A stretch of DNA of 64,000 bases from Trichostrongylus colubriformis (taxonomy: Eukaryota; Nematoda; Chromadorea; Rhabditida; Trichostrongylidae), in NCBI GenBank assembly GCA_963978905.1, contig OZ022257.1:39442203-39506202 (forward strand). Reading direction: 5' to 3'. A program made the translations under genes and the position numbers. The notes below the pieces were generated by a model, which saw nothing but the letters and a program-made list of their open reading frames with translations, did not search any database and was not told the origin of the DNA. Position 1 is the stretch's first letter, and each line of letters opens with the position of its first letter. This document shows, piece by piece, positions 21,794 to 33,637 of this stretch.

Positions 21794-24700
21794 ATGAATA
21801 TCGAAGACCTTGCAAAAGATGGCGAGAAGGGCAAGCCGTTGAAGAAAAAAGGCTACGATGATGTAGAGATCAGCGATTTGTCAGGAGGAGATTCACAAAA
21901 GTGCGTTCCAGAGTGAAAAAAGAATTTTGTCGACCAGTCGCGAATCCTTCCCAGACTTTGTAAAGTATTCATTACCCCTTCTATATTATTCACGTATCAA
22001 GTACCTTTAGAGTCAATCGCTTGGGGCCTGCTTGCTGGCTGCTGGGGAGGGGGTGGACCAGGTTCAGTGCGCCATGGTTCGCGACATGTAGCTCAGCCAA
22101 AGCGGGTATAAAAGGTCGACCGCCAACAGCGTTTATGACACTCGACCGAACCATACTACAGTATGTTGATCGTCGGAGGACCGCGCAGAACTGTGCGAGG
22201 TTTGAATCCTAGCGAAAATCTTGGCATGGTGCCAAACTGTAGCAGGGTTCGCGCGTGCTTTTGCCACATATTTGCGCGTACCCTTGTCACGATCATCATA
22301 CTGTAGAATGGTTCGGTCGTCGAGCATTATAAAGAGCGCGTCGCCGCAGGACCACCGTGGTCCTGTACCGCAAAATATGAAGACGGCCTTACTTGGCATG
22401 CCGTCAAACTCCTGGCCTTCGGACAGCCAAGCCCTGACCGGTATCAATCCTTCTGGGGGCAGAATTGCGGCTCAGTTCCCTTAGCTGAGGCGAGCACGGA
22501 GACATCAAGTATAGATGATGTGGCGGTTATTGCTTATGTAATGAATGTGTGTTATAATAGTACATGTGTTGAGTTCTGTTATGATGGACTTGTCCGTGGT
22601 TCTCGCACATGATAAGGTTGTGTAGGCGAGGTCGCTATATATGCGATTATCAGAACTGGTGTAGTACTGGAATAGTTGGTAGCCTAAGGCCCCGTGCATC
22701 CTCAGGGTGGGTCGCCCTCGCCAGGGGTTCCTCGTATTAATGATGAGAAGATGTGGTGCACAACGGCCCTGGAGTGTAAGAAAGATGGAATGATGCAGTG
22801 GTATCTGCAACGTGTTCATACCGAATTAATTCGAATACCTTGCAAAGTTTCACGACATATAGCGCTTCAGATCAGTTTGAGGTCTACACATCCCTATACA
22901 CTTTACACTTGAGCGCGTTGGACCATCGCCGCTCGCCCTTTTGTCCATGTCGCGTCTTTGCCTACTGCATGGTTTGCCCTACATTTTGTAGCTTCGACGC
23001 TTCTTGGACAAATTGGGTAGATTACTCTGCTACAGACACCTGATATTAATACCTGTGAATGAAATGCTTGGTTTGCCAGAAGTCTTGCAGGTTGTGCTAG
23101 AGACCATACATTCATTCACTTTTCCTGTATGTGAGTAATTCGAATTGACCCCATAGACCGATTTTTCAGGTCGAAGAAGAAGAAAGGCGAAAAAGATAAG
23201 GATAAGGGAGAGAAAGGGGTAAGAGATGCTCGTTTCAATAGGTTGGAAGCATAGTTAAAGGAACACCACTTCCCTAGCATCTATAAGGGCGATATCCCAA
23301 TGAGAGAAAGGAGCATCTCAAAGGAAGTTGGAAATTTGGCAGATTGTAACAGTAGAGAAAGAACGAAATAAAACGGCGAAAACCCGAGAAATAAGAACCT
23401 GGAACCCCTCCCCCTTCTCTTTTGCGCCCCTCTGCGTCATTAGCCGAGGATAGATTGCAGAAGAGAGAGCGGCTGAATCAGACGGCCGCGGACAACAATG
23501 TCTCTTCCTCGCCAGCGTCTCTCCCGACTGATGAACGGCAGGACGACACACCGTGCTGCGGGATCGTGATAAGACCCAAATGCAAGTTTCGCCACACATC
23601 ACCTCTTCTGGAGTGGAACGTTTGTCTTCAGAGAACATGTAACCACAGTTTTCACTTTCTCCCTACCCCTCCCGGCGGCTTAAAGGCACACCTCGCGAAA
23701 AATTGTGAGAGCTATCGCACTTGTTGCAGGATGTAGAGGTCCTGGTTCACCCACTAGTGAAGAAAAATGAATCAAAACCCTTCACAACTACCAAAAATGA
23801 AGCTCCCTGCCATCGGTCCTCGCACAAGTATGAGAGATTGGAAATGAATTCTTGCTCGATGATATCGCTCAAAATGCTTCCATATCACCTTTTTTCCCTG
23901 TTGAAGCTACCTTCGCTATTGATATCGCTGCCTTATCTTGTCTTATCGCAAGTTTCCCTCTCGTCTAAGCCGGGTGTGATTCGGCTCGGTGGGCTCAACT
24001 CGGCTCAGGTCGACCAGGCCGTGTGCGGCGGGGGTGAGCCGTGGCCCCGCGAAAAGGGTGCAATCTTCACAACCATCCAAGGGTCTACCTGCCCTGAGAA
24101 GGTAAGGACCACTTGGATTATCGCGTGGTGTGCCTTTAACTCAGCACATTAGGCGTATACATATTTTTGCCTTAGCCTTTGTGCTCATTGCTAGAGCACA
24201 GATAGGATTATGCCAAACGCTGAACACGGTAGAGTGCTCCCCTCAGTAGACCAGCATCTAATTTAAATAAGCACACTCAACGGATGTGTCATTAGGATAG
24301 AAAGTTCGCGCGGCAGCGTACAGCTTGCAGCGCGAATTTTCCGTAAAGACGAAGCCTTTAAGGAATTGTGCACCGAAAAATTGAAAAAATGAGTTTCTCT
24401 GTTACCTATGCGTTCATGTTGTATTTGCCTAATATGGGCGGCTGCAAAGCTTCACGCGAAAAAGTGAGAATCCGGCTAAAATGCAGCTCCTCAAAGTGGT
24501 TGGCAAGGGGTGCGGCCTCAGAGTGAACGCTTTCCCTGTCGGCCGCCGTTGTTGGAGACGGAGAGTGGGACTGCTCACATAACTTCCATTTCCCACTATC
24601 TGTCCACGACCGCGGCGGACGACTGGGCGGGCATCTACTCTGTGGCTCCGCCCCCTCGGCTACCACTTTGGGAAGTTGTATCTTATCTTAACTCTCACTT

Positions 24701-27700
24701 TTTCGCATGGAACTTTGCATGCGGCCCTTACAAACAAATACAACATAAATATATGGGTAACAGAGAAGATCATTTTTCCTGGCACGTTTCCTCCAAGGCT
24801 AACCATTTCTGACAATTGCATTACCATGCCTGATACAAAGTTGTAACTGTATGGCAGACAGACGACATGCTGCTGACGGGAATGGACGTGTGCTCCCACA
24901 CACTGACACCGCTTAGGTTTTGAAAATCCTCTGTGTCTCCCCATCAGCGCCGGGGTTTGGGGGGGGGGGGGGACAGGTTGACATTTTGTCGACACCCTCA
25001 AGTACCGACATCTCGACAAAGAGACACGCCGAGTGACTTCTGAAATCCCGACAATGTCGTCTTACAACAAACGCTAAAAGGTCTTCACAGATCAAAGGGT
25101 TCTCTCAAGGTGCCACACAAATCCATTACGTGGTAAGATTCTGGCAGATGTAAAATTGCTGCGAATGTACTAAATAAGGGGATTACACAGTGCTAGAAGA
25201 TGGTTACCACAGCCATAACACCAGGAAACACTTGCGGCACCTGCGTCAACGGCAGCAACCGCTGTGCCCACCGCCGGAACGCCTGCACTGTTGCAACGCG
25301 GTCTACTTATAACGCTCGACCAAACCATTCTACAGTGTGATGATCGTAGCGAGATCCTACGTAGGTTTGTGGCGAGACTGGAATCTGGGCTAGAATCCAG
25401 ACATAGTGGCAAACTGTGGCAAGGTTTAGTTGTCGCGGGTGTGCGCACATATGACGGGAAATCGCTTCGCGGCGTCGCACTCGCGACGCCATCAGTACGA
25501 CTTCCCGAATCGATTGCCCTTGGGAGACTGCCAGAGAGTGGCTGCGTCACCTTTGCACTTCCACGCATGCCACAGTGCATCATGTACCCATGCCAACCTG
25601 CCTCCTCCACCCATGCCACACTGCCTCGCTTGAAGGTTGCCATGCCTCGCCACTGGGACTCGCACCCGCCGAGAAGCTCGTTGCGCGCGGCCACGCGAAA
25701 ATCCGTCATAAGTGCACACATCCCGGTGTCGCAAGGTGGGAAAGCAGTCACACTTTTCAATTTCCACACTTTCACGAGCAGATCATTCTTCTGCCACCCC
25801 TTCACAAAAACTGATTTCGAAATCGAGCGGACTCAGCACAGATACATAGTCACAGAGGTAAAACGTCATACTGACTGGCAATTCCGATGAGCGATACATA
25901 TAGTGCTTTGTGTGATCCAGGATCAGTAAGCGTGGAGATGATGTCAGGCTTTTTTGTGTTGTTTTTCAGCATGTTTCAATTTTTGCAATATCTCGATTAA
26001 TGTGCGTTCTTCTTCGATTGTGGGAGTTATTTTAATTTTTGAGGAAGCATGTCCCAACTTGGCGAATCAGAGCCTCGTTCATGAATGCTACCTTCTCGAC
26101 CTCAGGGACCTTGACTAGTTTTCATGTTAAAGGCGCCGTAGGGGTAAGGAGAAAGTGAGAAGTGGGGATAGTTGTTTTCTAAAAGAACAAACATCCCTTT
26201 TCAGAAGAACTAACGTGTGGCGAAAAAGCGCGTGTTGGTGTCTCATCGCGATCTCACAGCATTGCGGGTCGTGCTGCCGTTCATCCGCCAAAGGAGTTGC
26301 CTGAGAGGGCAGGACAATGTTCGCGGCCCACTGATTTAGCGCCCATATTTATCTAGCCTTCTACAATCTACCCCACCGGCTAGTGATGCAGACAGAAGCG
26401 AAAGGGAAAGGGGTCCTTGGGTTCCTGTTTCGAGGGTTCCGCCCTGTTTCAGTTCGTTCTCCCTCTACCGTTACACTGCTGAGCACCACTACTTTCATAT
26501 TCTACAACCCTCTGAATCTACCCTTTACGGTGTCTTCAAATATACACTCACCCTGAAAGGCACTGTTCGTCTAAATCTGGTCAGTGAGGGAGCAGTGCAT
26601 TTGAAGTGCAACTTCAGAAAAGGAACAATTTCAGAAGGAAACGGAAACAAAAACCAAGACCACGACAGAGGAGAAGAAAGAAGGAGAAGAGAAAAAAGAC
26701 GATAAAGACAAAGAAAAGACGAAAGCAGCTCCAGCTGAAAAGAAGGAAGGTGAAAAAGAAGGCGAAAAAGGAAAGGAAGGCGAAAAGAAGTCAACAGAAA
26801 AAGATAAACCCGGATCACTTAAAGGAGCGGTCAAAGATGAAAAAGACAAATCCGTGGATAAGGAGAAATCACAAGAATTGAAACCGACAACAGAAAAGAA
26901 GGTGAGCGCTCTCAATGATTAACGATGGTATCGGCACATGTGCTGCCCTGCTGAAGCCACTAGGATAGAAATAAGCAAGAACACGACCAAGTTATCTCAA
27001 AATGTATTTTGAACAATCCAAACCTTGCGGGGTAGACAACCTTGAGTTTGATCTTAGGTGCATCGCTGCATACTGCGTGCGATGCGATGCTTGCGGTCTA
27101 GGACGCTCTAGGAGGTCGTTTGTGGCTGGGTCACAATGCGATTTTTGGCAGGGTAATCACATTGGGACCCAGCTTCATACTGCCTCCTTCTCATCGCTTT
27201 GCTTACCGGACAGGAGGGGATTCGTACTTGCTGAGGTCAGCGATAACCACTAGAATCTGAACTTTTAATTACCAGATGAGAAGCGTATTTTACGGCTAAT
27301 CCGTATGAGGAAATGTGAAACAAATATCCATTTATTCAGGTAAAGGTACATAGCAATAAAACCCATTGCAATTGTACAAACCGGCTACAATTACTGGCAT
27401 TGTATAGGTCGAAAAAAGGGAGGGGGTAGTTCCCGTAGAGGAGGGTCATCTTCTAAGAGTTCCTCCGACATCGTCTGGCTCGGCATGACGTTATTTATTT
27501 TGTCAGGCTTGTTTATTTCTGATCGTACTGACCGACGTTGGTGCTAACACTCAACCAAAAGCACCATTCATGAAATTTCCGAACGATTTCGATGAGAAGA
27601 GTAATATGTTGTGCCTAGGTAGTGTAAATAGGGCGAATTAGGCACCGACGCTCGAAACGGAGTCATATTCATGATTCACGTCCCTTTAAACGAGTTTTCA

Positions 27701-28141
27701 GAGAATTTTTTTGCTTTTTTTGCGCATTTTGTGGTGTACCGAGTTGGGGTAACCGCGGTGTACACTTGTCCTATTTTCGTAGCTTTGTGAACGTATATGT
27801 AATTTGAGGGGATCATCTTTTAAGGAACCAGAAGGAGTTATGCCCTTGTCGAAGATAGTTGGGAAGGCAGATAAACCTATGGCAGCCAAATGTGAGTCTT
27901 GTTTCCAAGGAGAATTTTTCATTTTCCCATCTTTCATTTCGAAATTGTAATGTTCAGCAGCACAAACGAAAAAGAAGAAAGCCTGCTGCACCCTGCTCTG
28001 AGTTCTTCTCTGCGGATGAAACTGTATTTCAACGAGTTAATAAGTAAATGTTCTTGCTTTGTCAACGATAAACTGTTTGTCTGTGAAATCTTCAGTTGGA
28101 AACAATTGATAAGAAGGTTTTACGAGGATTTTGGAAAGCAA
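21794..28141 (+). CDS. Lys/Glu-rich disordered protein, 5 exons, 3' incomplete
   Basis: Five phase-compatible exons: 21794-21900 (from ATG; donor AAAA|GTGCGT), 23170-23218 (TTTTTCAG; GGG|GTAAGA), 26635-26901 (ATTTCAG; AAG|GTGAGC), 27958-28043 (TGTTCAG; AA|GTAAAT) and 28096-28141 (TCTTCAG; CAA|GTGAGT). The 21792 boundary follows ACTTTAG two bases before ATG, so it may be a spliced-leader site; that is inference. The product starts MNIEDLAKDGEKGK and continues through SKKKKGEKDKDKGEKG. Exon 3 is an 89-residue Lys/Glu/Thr stretch. The gene then gives a basic patch (QHKRKRRK) and an amphipathic end (WKQLIRRFYEDFGKQ). There is no signal peptide or membrane helix. PEVK-like muscle proteins and scaffold tails look similar, but I recognise no family. 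The last exon ends at a donor, so at least one exon is missing. The long introns hold MITEs. Confidence 0.5.
22134..22333. mobile_element. Palindromic MITE family G
   Basis: Inverted ends of about 40 bp: CTCGACCGAACCATACTACA then GTATGTTGATCGTCG on the left, reversed as CGATCATCATACTGTAGAAT then GGTTCGGTCG on the right. It lies in intron 1 of the Lys/Glu-rich gene. A half copy starts near 25305. Confidence 0.75.
23255..23684. mobile_element. TTAA-type MITE family D, copy 3
   Basis: It begins TTAAAGGAACACCACTTCCC and ends CCTACCCCTCCCGGCGGCTTAA. Its interior (GAAAACCCGAGAAATAAGAACC; GACTGATGAACGGCAGGACG) recurs at 26127-26540, 39435-39835 and 57690-57990. It directly abuts the family B copy, sharing TTAA at 23680. 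Confidence 0.75.
23680..24139 (+). mobile_element. TTAA-type MITE family B, copy 2
   Basis: A 460-bp element bounded by TTAAAGGCACACCTCGCGA and TCGCGTGGTGTGCCTTTAA. It is inverted relative to 15668-16129 and the two look closely similar throughout. The plus-strand frame 23721-24152 is part of the element and not a gene. Confidence 0.85.
24394..24772. mobile_element. Palindromic MITE family H, copy 1
   Basis: The left arm TTTCTCTGTTACCTATGCG...TTCATGTTGTATTTG...CGCGAAAAAGTGAGAATCCGG mirrors the right arm CTCACTTTTTCGCATGGAAC...CAAATACAACATAAATAT...GGGTAACAGAGAA. Arms are about 100 bp with a GC-rich centre. Related copies are at 55605-55915 and 47561-47800, with a partial at 20455-20645. Confidence 0.8.
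25305..25352. mobile_element. Half copy of MITE family G
   Basis: TATAACGCTCGACCAAACCA then TTCTACAGTGTGATGATCGT matches one terminal repeat of the family G element at 22134-22333. No opposite end is found before the family F element. Confidence 0.6.
25437..25731. mobile_element. Mutator-type palindromic MITE family F, copy 1
   Basis: Inverted ends GGGTGTGCGCACATATGACG and GGGATGTGTGCACTTATGAC (read from the right), with further symmetry in the GC-rich arms. The flanks AGTTGTCGC and CGGTGTCGC match at 7 of 9 positions, compatible with an eroded 9-bp duplication. All long frames on both strands at 25170-25890 derive from this GC-rich element. Confidence 0.7.
26127..26540. mobile_element. TTAA-type MITE family D, copy 2
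   Basis: It starts TTAAAGGCGCCGTAGGGGTA and ends ACCCTTTACGGTGTCTTCAAA; the right TTAA has decayed. It ends less than 100 bp before exon 3 of the Lys/Glu-rich gene. Confidence 0.7.
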
Positions 28142-29511
28142 GTGAGTTGTGGGACGACTCGAGAATCGAAAAGCTCTCAATGCTAGCCGCACCACCAGTA
28201 AGGACATGTTGCTTACATAGTAAGCACCAATAAACACATGCTGCTTTATAGGCTCAGGTCTCCCTCCAATATTCCACGAAGAGAGTCGTAATTGAGGTGG
28301 ACGAGGCCGCCTTTTTTCGAGAGTTTTCCTCGACAAATCCAAACGTCCGCGCTCACGCAAGCTCGAGGAAAACACATGACTCTTGAGGCCGGTGAGCCGA
28401 CCTGTCAACAAAATGTTGTCAACCGATCTTATACCTTGTACTGGATACTGGTATGACAATCGATTGGTGCTCTATGTGGGGAGGCGACTCGAGTATGGAT
28501 ACACAGAGTTCTAGCGGAAGCTGAAGGAATGGGGAGGACCAGGTGGAGAAATGGAGTAAGGGCTGCCCCACCCGTCACAACTCCTCTGTCAGTGTGCTCA
28601 ACACGAGTTTCGCCGCAAGTCAGCCCTTTAAAGGTCGTGCCAGGGGTACTATAGTTAATGAGAAATCCCAAAAAAGTCGTTGAGTATAGAGTAGTGATCA
28701 TGATAGTAGAGTGATATTTATTCCTTCCAATCTCTGACCGGAGGACGTTTTCACCACGAAAGCTCACAAGTCAAGCACCACGTCATTCCGATCGATACGG
28801 CTCTAATACGATACGATAAGTATCATTGTGCTATCACGCGTGGTACTCTACACCTCAGTCATTCTTCGGTAAAGTCGACCCTAGGAGAGGGATGGACTTA
28901 CCAAAGGCGTCAGGTCTTATATCCGCTACGCCGTCACTACAGCTCGGGGGCGCGCTTTTTCACCGGGATTCCCTCTTAGATAGTCTTCTCACACCTATAG
29001 TTCCTATGTGAAAGACTTTTTTAGGGATTTTCCATACTATCCCGAATGCTATCTCCGATGCCCTATCGATCGAGATCACGTGGTGCTTATCGTGTCGGCT
29101 TTCGTGATGGTAACGTCCACCGCACAGTATCTAAAATTGGGAGTGAATGATGCATGTGAATTACACCTATTTTTTTTTACAATTACTGCCTCTAAACTAG
29201 CCATTTTATCAACAGAGAACATCTGTTCACAGTTTTGGTTTCCCTCGACGTGTCTTCTAGCACAGTGATGAGGGTAATGTTGGAAATGAGGACCTGTGGA
29301 GTGCACTATTGAAATGAAAACTTCGGTTTAAGAAACCGATATGTGACCTAAAGCCCGGTGAAGTGCGCGCCACTGAGCTTTAGGCGAATCATGCTTTGAT
29401 AGGCTCCACCTTTACTAACACGGCCCGCCTCCCAGTGTCGCTTTGCCGAACAATGCCTGTCGTATACAGTAATAAGTATTATAAGAGCAGAGTGATGCTT
29501 ATCGTGTCATA
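28142..29511. other. MITE fragments; no gene supported
   Basis: A family E-like stretch (CAGTCATTCTTCGGTAAAGTCG, CAGCTCGGGGGCGCGCTTTTT and GGGATTTTCCATACTATCCC) at 28850-29070 matches 60540-60745 and 39140-39287. At 28620 CCCTTTAAAGG looks like a TTAA-type end. The last known exon of the Lys/Glu-rich gene ends at a donor at 28141, so a downstream exon could lie here, but none is convincing. Confidence 0.35.
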
Positions 29512-30125
29512 CATGCAACTGTTTTGTGAATAGAAATTAGGTGACGTGTCGGTCTTCAGTGGTGAAAACATCCATTGGTCAATATCAAAGTTGACTGATA
29601 ACTGATAAAAACCAATTACCCCTACCACTCCCTTCAATCAAGGTCAATAGCAAATAGCTTTGAGAATGCTAAAGCCATATCTCGGTAATTTGAGCATTGG
29701 CGCTCATACATACCATGAAAGGTAGATTTGTGATCAGGGCACACCCATGTCTCGAAGAATGGCCTGTTCAGTACGACTTCCCCCCACCTCCCTCCCCCCT
29801 CAACAGGAACCCGAAGGCGACCCTTCTTCCAACATCTACAAAACCTACAGTATCACTAGCCATTACCGATTGCATTCCATTACTAAGCAAATCATTACTG
29901 TAAATATCTGTTGGTTACAGAAACAATTACTTCCCTACATAATAGGGTCAGCTGGCAGAACGTTACGTTTATCTAGCCTGGACCATTGCTGACCACTGTA
30001 ATTACGACCTCCCCTCTCATCCCGCCCGTCAAATACGATTTCCCCTCCCCCCCCCCCCCCCCCACTGTCGAGGAATCCTCGTCTCCCGATGCATCTTGCT
30101 GATGATGGGTGAAGGGAAGTGATGT
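29512..30125. mobile_element. Poly-C dispersed element family J, copy 1
   Basis: It shares GTACGACTTCCCCCC...CAACAGGAACCC, ATTGCATTCCATTACTAAGC, CGTCAAATACGATTTCCCC and GAGGAATCCTCGTCTCCCGA with 41560-42130, plus a long C run at 30041-30063. The TACGAC + C-run + CAAC motif also occurs in the hAT-like element at 62391-63948, suggesting a related decayed family. Confidence 0.6.
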
Positions 30126-30756
30126 AACTCGGAAGAGCAATCAAATTGATCGGAAATCGAACGCCGGTACTTGGCTTAGCTACCTCTCTGTGGAGGCACG
30201 TCACTGACGTTGGCAAACAGCATGGGATTTGGGAAGAGGATACGGCAAGTTGATGATGAACTTGGTGCTGTCAATAATTGTTGTTAAGTAAAGTATCACT
30301 GAATACATACCGTTTTTGCAAGTGTTCGATTAACTTAAAAACTTCTCAACCACTCAACTATGTGGACTTCCCATGAGCAATGGGCCTTTATACAACGACT
30401 ACATATAAGCACAGGCACATGATTCTCCTTCCAGCAATCATTAGATATGAATCACCAGTAGATAGAGTAGATGTAGATGAAAAAATCTTATTTCAACATC
30501 GAAATTACAAACATCTAACTTATCTATAATTCCTCATTTCTAATTGTTTTCGTATTATTCCTAAGCCTAACCTAGAGAGTTAGCCTGTATGCTAAAAAAT
30601 CTCTAGATTTCCGTGACGTTGTCTTCAACTCATTTCCGAGAGCTAGCATGACAAAGTGAACTTGTGTGCTATAAGGACAGCATTAGAGGTAATGTGGTTA
30701 TTGAAAAATCCCTGGAAGAAGTCACCTACATGTAAAGTATAGATCTAATAAGCTAT
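30126..30756. other. No gene recognised
   Basis: AT-rich sequence with only short frames and no repeat partner noticed. Confidence 0.4.
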
Positions 30757-31218
30757 ATGTGGCGAAACCCTAATGAAAAAGCGCGCCTTCGAGCTGTAGA
30801 AACAGTGCAACGGATAGGAGCTGCCGCCTTCTGATAATCGACCCCGCCTCCTATCGACGTGATACTTGGTCGGCTACGATGAGAGCGGCCAAGCATATGC
30901 GGTAAGATCAAAGATATTGCAGCGCACTCTCGTAATTTTAGCCTGAAGCTCACTCCAGAAAAAAAGATGCTGTCGTATTCCCGAACATTCTTTCATGGTA
31001 ACTTTGCAACATGCCTATGGAAAGCTAGCCCGGACTACTCGCCTCTTGACGGAAAGGTCGTCCGCACCGAGAATCGACGGTGGGAAGGAGGGCTTACTCT
31101 CGGATTTTTGGCCATCTCCACCCGTTTTTTCTCCACTGTCCTCTTACTGGGCATCTCGTCTTCCACATTCACTACTCCATTTACTTTTCGTCCGAATTTC
31201 CCCTTATGCTGCCTCTAA
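30757..31218 (-). mobile_element. TTAA-type MITE family E, copy 3
   Basis: A reversed copy of 38751-39287. It carries AAGCGCGCCTTCGAGCTGTA, CGCCTCTTGACGGAAAGGTC and TCCACTGTCCTCTTACTGGG, and ends ATTTCCCCTTATGCTGCCTC. The two overlapping plus-strand frames at 30967-31282 are element sequence. Confidence 0.75.
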
Positions 31219-32407
31219 CAATCGCAAAACAGATGCAATGTACAGGTACTCTATGAAAATTAATGGAGGAGAGTTTATCTAAAAAATTTACTCAGGACTT
31301 TTCTAAGTGCCTACACTACTCGATATAATACATTGATAGAATTGCTGCAAATACACTGATCTGAGGCTTTGTGAACATCGAAATCACTTTGACATAATAA
31401 ATAGACAAGGAAGCAAAGACATAGATTGAAAGTTTGTTAAACAACGTAAAAAAGCGCTTGTACAGAAACTCGGTTATCTACTGCGTTTTAAAGATCTCAT
31501 TTGAAGTCTGTGAGTGGACGTATTGCTGCTCGACTGAATGAGTGCCTGCTGAATTCGTGGCGACCACTTTGTAGACACCTTGGTCGTCTTGTGTCGGGTT
31601 CTGAAATATGTTTGCACAAGATCAAAGTATTTGAAGCTCCGAAATACCGCACCATTCTGGAACCAAGCTCGCTTGAAGGCGTATATTACAATAAGGCAGC
31701 GTTCATAAGTAGTGATAGGATTAGCAATATCGTTCGAATCCACGGAAAAGGATCCGATAGGTATAGACTGGGAAAGTCATGAAATCCGGAAAAATCGATA
31801 GGTTTCCAATCCTTTGGAGCCGATTCATACCAACTTTCTAAGTAATCTATTCACACAATATCTCCAACTCCACGAAACGCTCACTCCACGATTGCCTCAA
31901 ATCAATACGTATCGTTATCATTTTAGCAAAATCCTCAACATTTCTTATTCCACCCTTTCGATCACGATGAACGCTGTACTCCACTCCTTTTCTTGAGCAG
32001 TTACATCGATTCGCAATTGTAAAAGTTGACCCCTTGTCGCAACATATGCAGGCCCAGAGTAACAAGATCTAAAGGCGCATTCCACTACTATATTGAGTGG
32101 GTTAAAGGGCTGATCTATGAAAAATAAAGTGCCGAGGAATACGATGACGAAGAAATCTTTAAAAAAACTCCCGAAAGTAGGTAGAAATAAAGCCTCCTGG
32201 CATACGGCCTTGCGTGAGATCGCCGCTTAAAAGTGAGCCTTTGAATCTGTTCCCGCTGGATAATATCATAAGGAGAGTTGAGATATCACCTGTTTCCCCA
32301 AGTCAACGTTCCCTTCACTACTGGAATATCCTCTATCTTAACTTATCACATGAAACGCAGGCTCCTTTGCCATGTTTTTTCACCGTTGTCATGATCGGTG
32401 TGTCGCG
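31219..32407. other. No gene recognised
   Basis: Frames at 31474-31782 overlap on both strands without family resemblance. No transposon ends, RNA gene or clean exon was seen. Confidence 0.35.
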
Positions 32408-33508
32408 CTCTTACCAGGGAAGGTATTTTACTTCCCATGGAACTTTGAAATGAGACCCGGAGGGATCGATAGAGCATCGAACGCTGATTATAACTGTGAA
32501 AACCAAAATTGCTAAATGGCATTCTGAAGCGAGATACGAGGGGTCAAAGTTTGCCTGTGACATCTCAATGGCGAGGCGCTTCGTCATCAGCATGACTAGT
32601 GCGGTGGTAGTAATGGTCTCCGTGGCTCAGTGGTAGTGACCCGGTTCTGCAGGCGCGGGGCGGTGGGTTTGCTTTCCGCCGGTGCAGCTTTTTTTGCATT
32701 TTGTGTTTCATTGTCAGTAAAAGCTTTTCTTTCACTTCTAAACGTTTCCTTGTATGATATTCGCGCGTAGGGGGTCGAATTACCCCTCTGTGAAAATTTC
32801 CAGCTGGATCCAGTTCTTGGCCTAACGGGAAAATAGGGGTAGCCAGGGGTTAAGTAGGAGTTTTTTTCGGATTTCCCCACAAAAAATCCTGCAAGCTGAA
32901 CAAGATAACCTAAACATACCTATCACACTTGCCCATCACACTAAACGCACGAAAAAAGCGGCAAATAAGAGCATTGCTGGGGAATGGTCAACGACTACTC
33001 CTTTGTTAAATGGGTTGCCAGCCAATAAATAGCCCATCAATTTTTCCGAGATTTGGTCAAATTCTCGAATTGGCTGAAAACTTGTCCCATAGAGAAATTT
33101 GATCCCCTGAACACGAAAATCACACTGGTTTCGCGTGAAAACGTATGGCTCGCGCGCTATGGGCTCCCAAACATACCATGAAATGGTATTACTCTTTTTT
33201 TCAGAAAATCCTTCATAACTTCATTCAGGTAATTGTTTGACAGATTCTGAATACAGATTTGAGATCAGCATTTAAAAGCGCGTGCAGTGGTATGTGTCTC
33301 ATTGCAAATGGCCATTTCGACAAACGTCTGATGGCAAAGTGCCTCGCCAATGAGGTGTCACAGGCAAACTTTGACCCCTCGTAACTCGCTTCAGTTGCCA
33401 TTAAGCAATTTTGGTTTTCACAGTTATAATCAGCGTTCGAAGCTCTATCGATTCCCCCGGGTCTCATTTCAAAGTTCCATGGGATGTAAAATACCTTCCC
33501 TAGTTAAG
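32408..33508. mobile_element. 1.1-kb element with ~190-bp inverted arms
   Basis: The left arm at 32408-32600 (GGGAAGGTATTTTACTTCCC, GGAACTTTGAAATGAGACCC, GAGGGGTCAAAGTTTGCCTG) returns inverted at 33318-33508 with roughly 90% identity by eye. The interior carries a tRNA-like segment at 32618-32690 and no ORF. The arms themselves produce mirror-image short frames on the minus strand. Probably a foldback or MITE-like element; superfamily unknown. Confidence 0.8.
32618..32690 (+). repeat. tRNA-related segment (SINE-like head)
   Basis: GTGGCTCAGTGGTAG fits an internal Pol III A box, and GTGGGTTTGCTTTCC about 35 bases later is a decayed B box. The acceptor arms do not pair, so this is not a functional tRNA. 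It sits between the arms of the inverted-repeat element. Confidence 0.35.
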
Positions 33509-33637
33509 CTCTACCCGCTCCAGTAACTCACATTACGCTTTTACGGCCTACGTGGCGGTGGGTCGAACTATCTGACCACGGAAGGAGCGGCAAGGCCCCA
33601 ATAATTCTGGAGTGTACTCATAACTTCTAGAACTAAC

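Noticed and set aside
23721..24152. 143-codon plus-strand ORF
   Set aside because: It lies wholly inside the family B MITE, and its counterpart in the other copy (15679-16135) is interrupted and split between frames.
25170..25890. Overlapping 208- to 211-codon ORFs on both strands
   Set aside because: GC-rich palindromic MITE sequence (families F and G) keeps both strands open; no domain is visible.
26525..26915. Ser/Phe-rich minus-strand ORFs
   Set aside because: Antisense shadow of the Lys/Glu-rich exon at 26635-26901.
27824..27891. Alternative exon for the Lys/Glu-rich gene that would end the protein in a CTLL prenylation-like box
   Set aside because: It is phase-compatible, but its start (TTTTAAGGAACCAGAAGGAG) matches a TTAA-type MITE end, and the exon 27958-28043 joined directly in phase 0 gives a longer, more natural reading.
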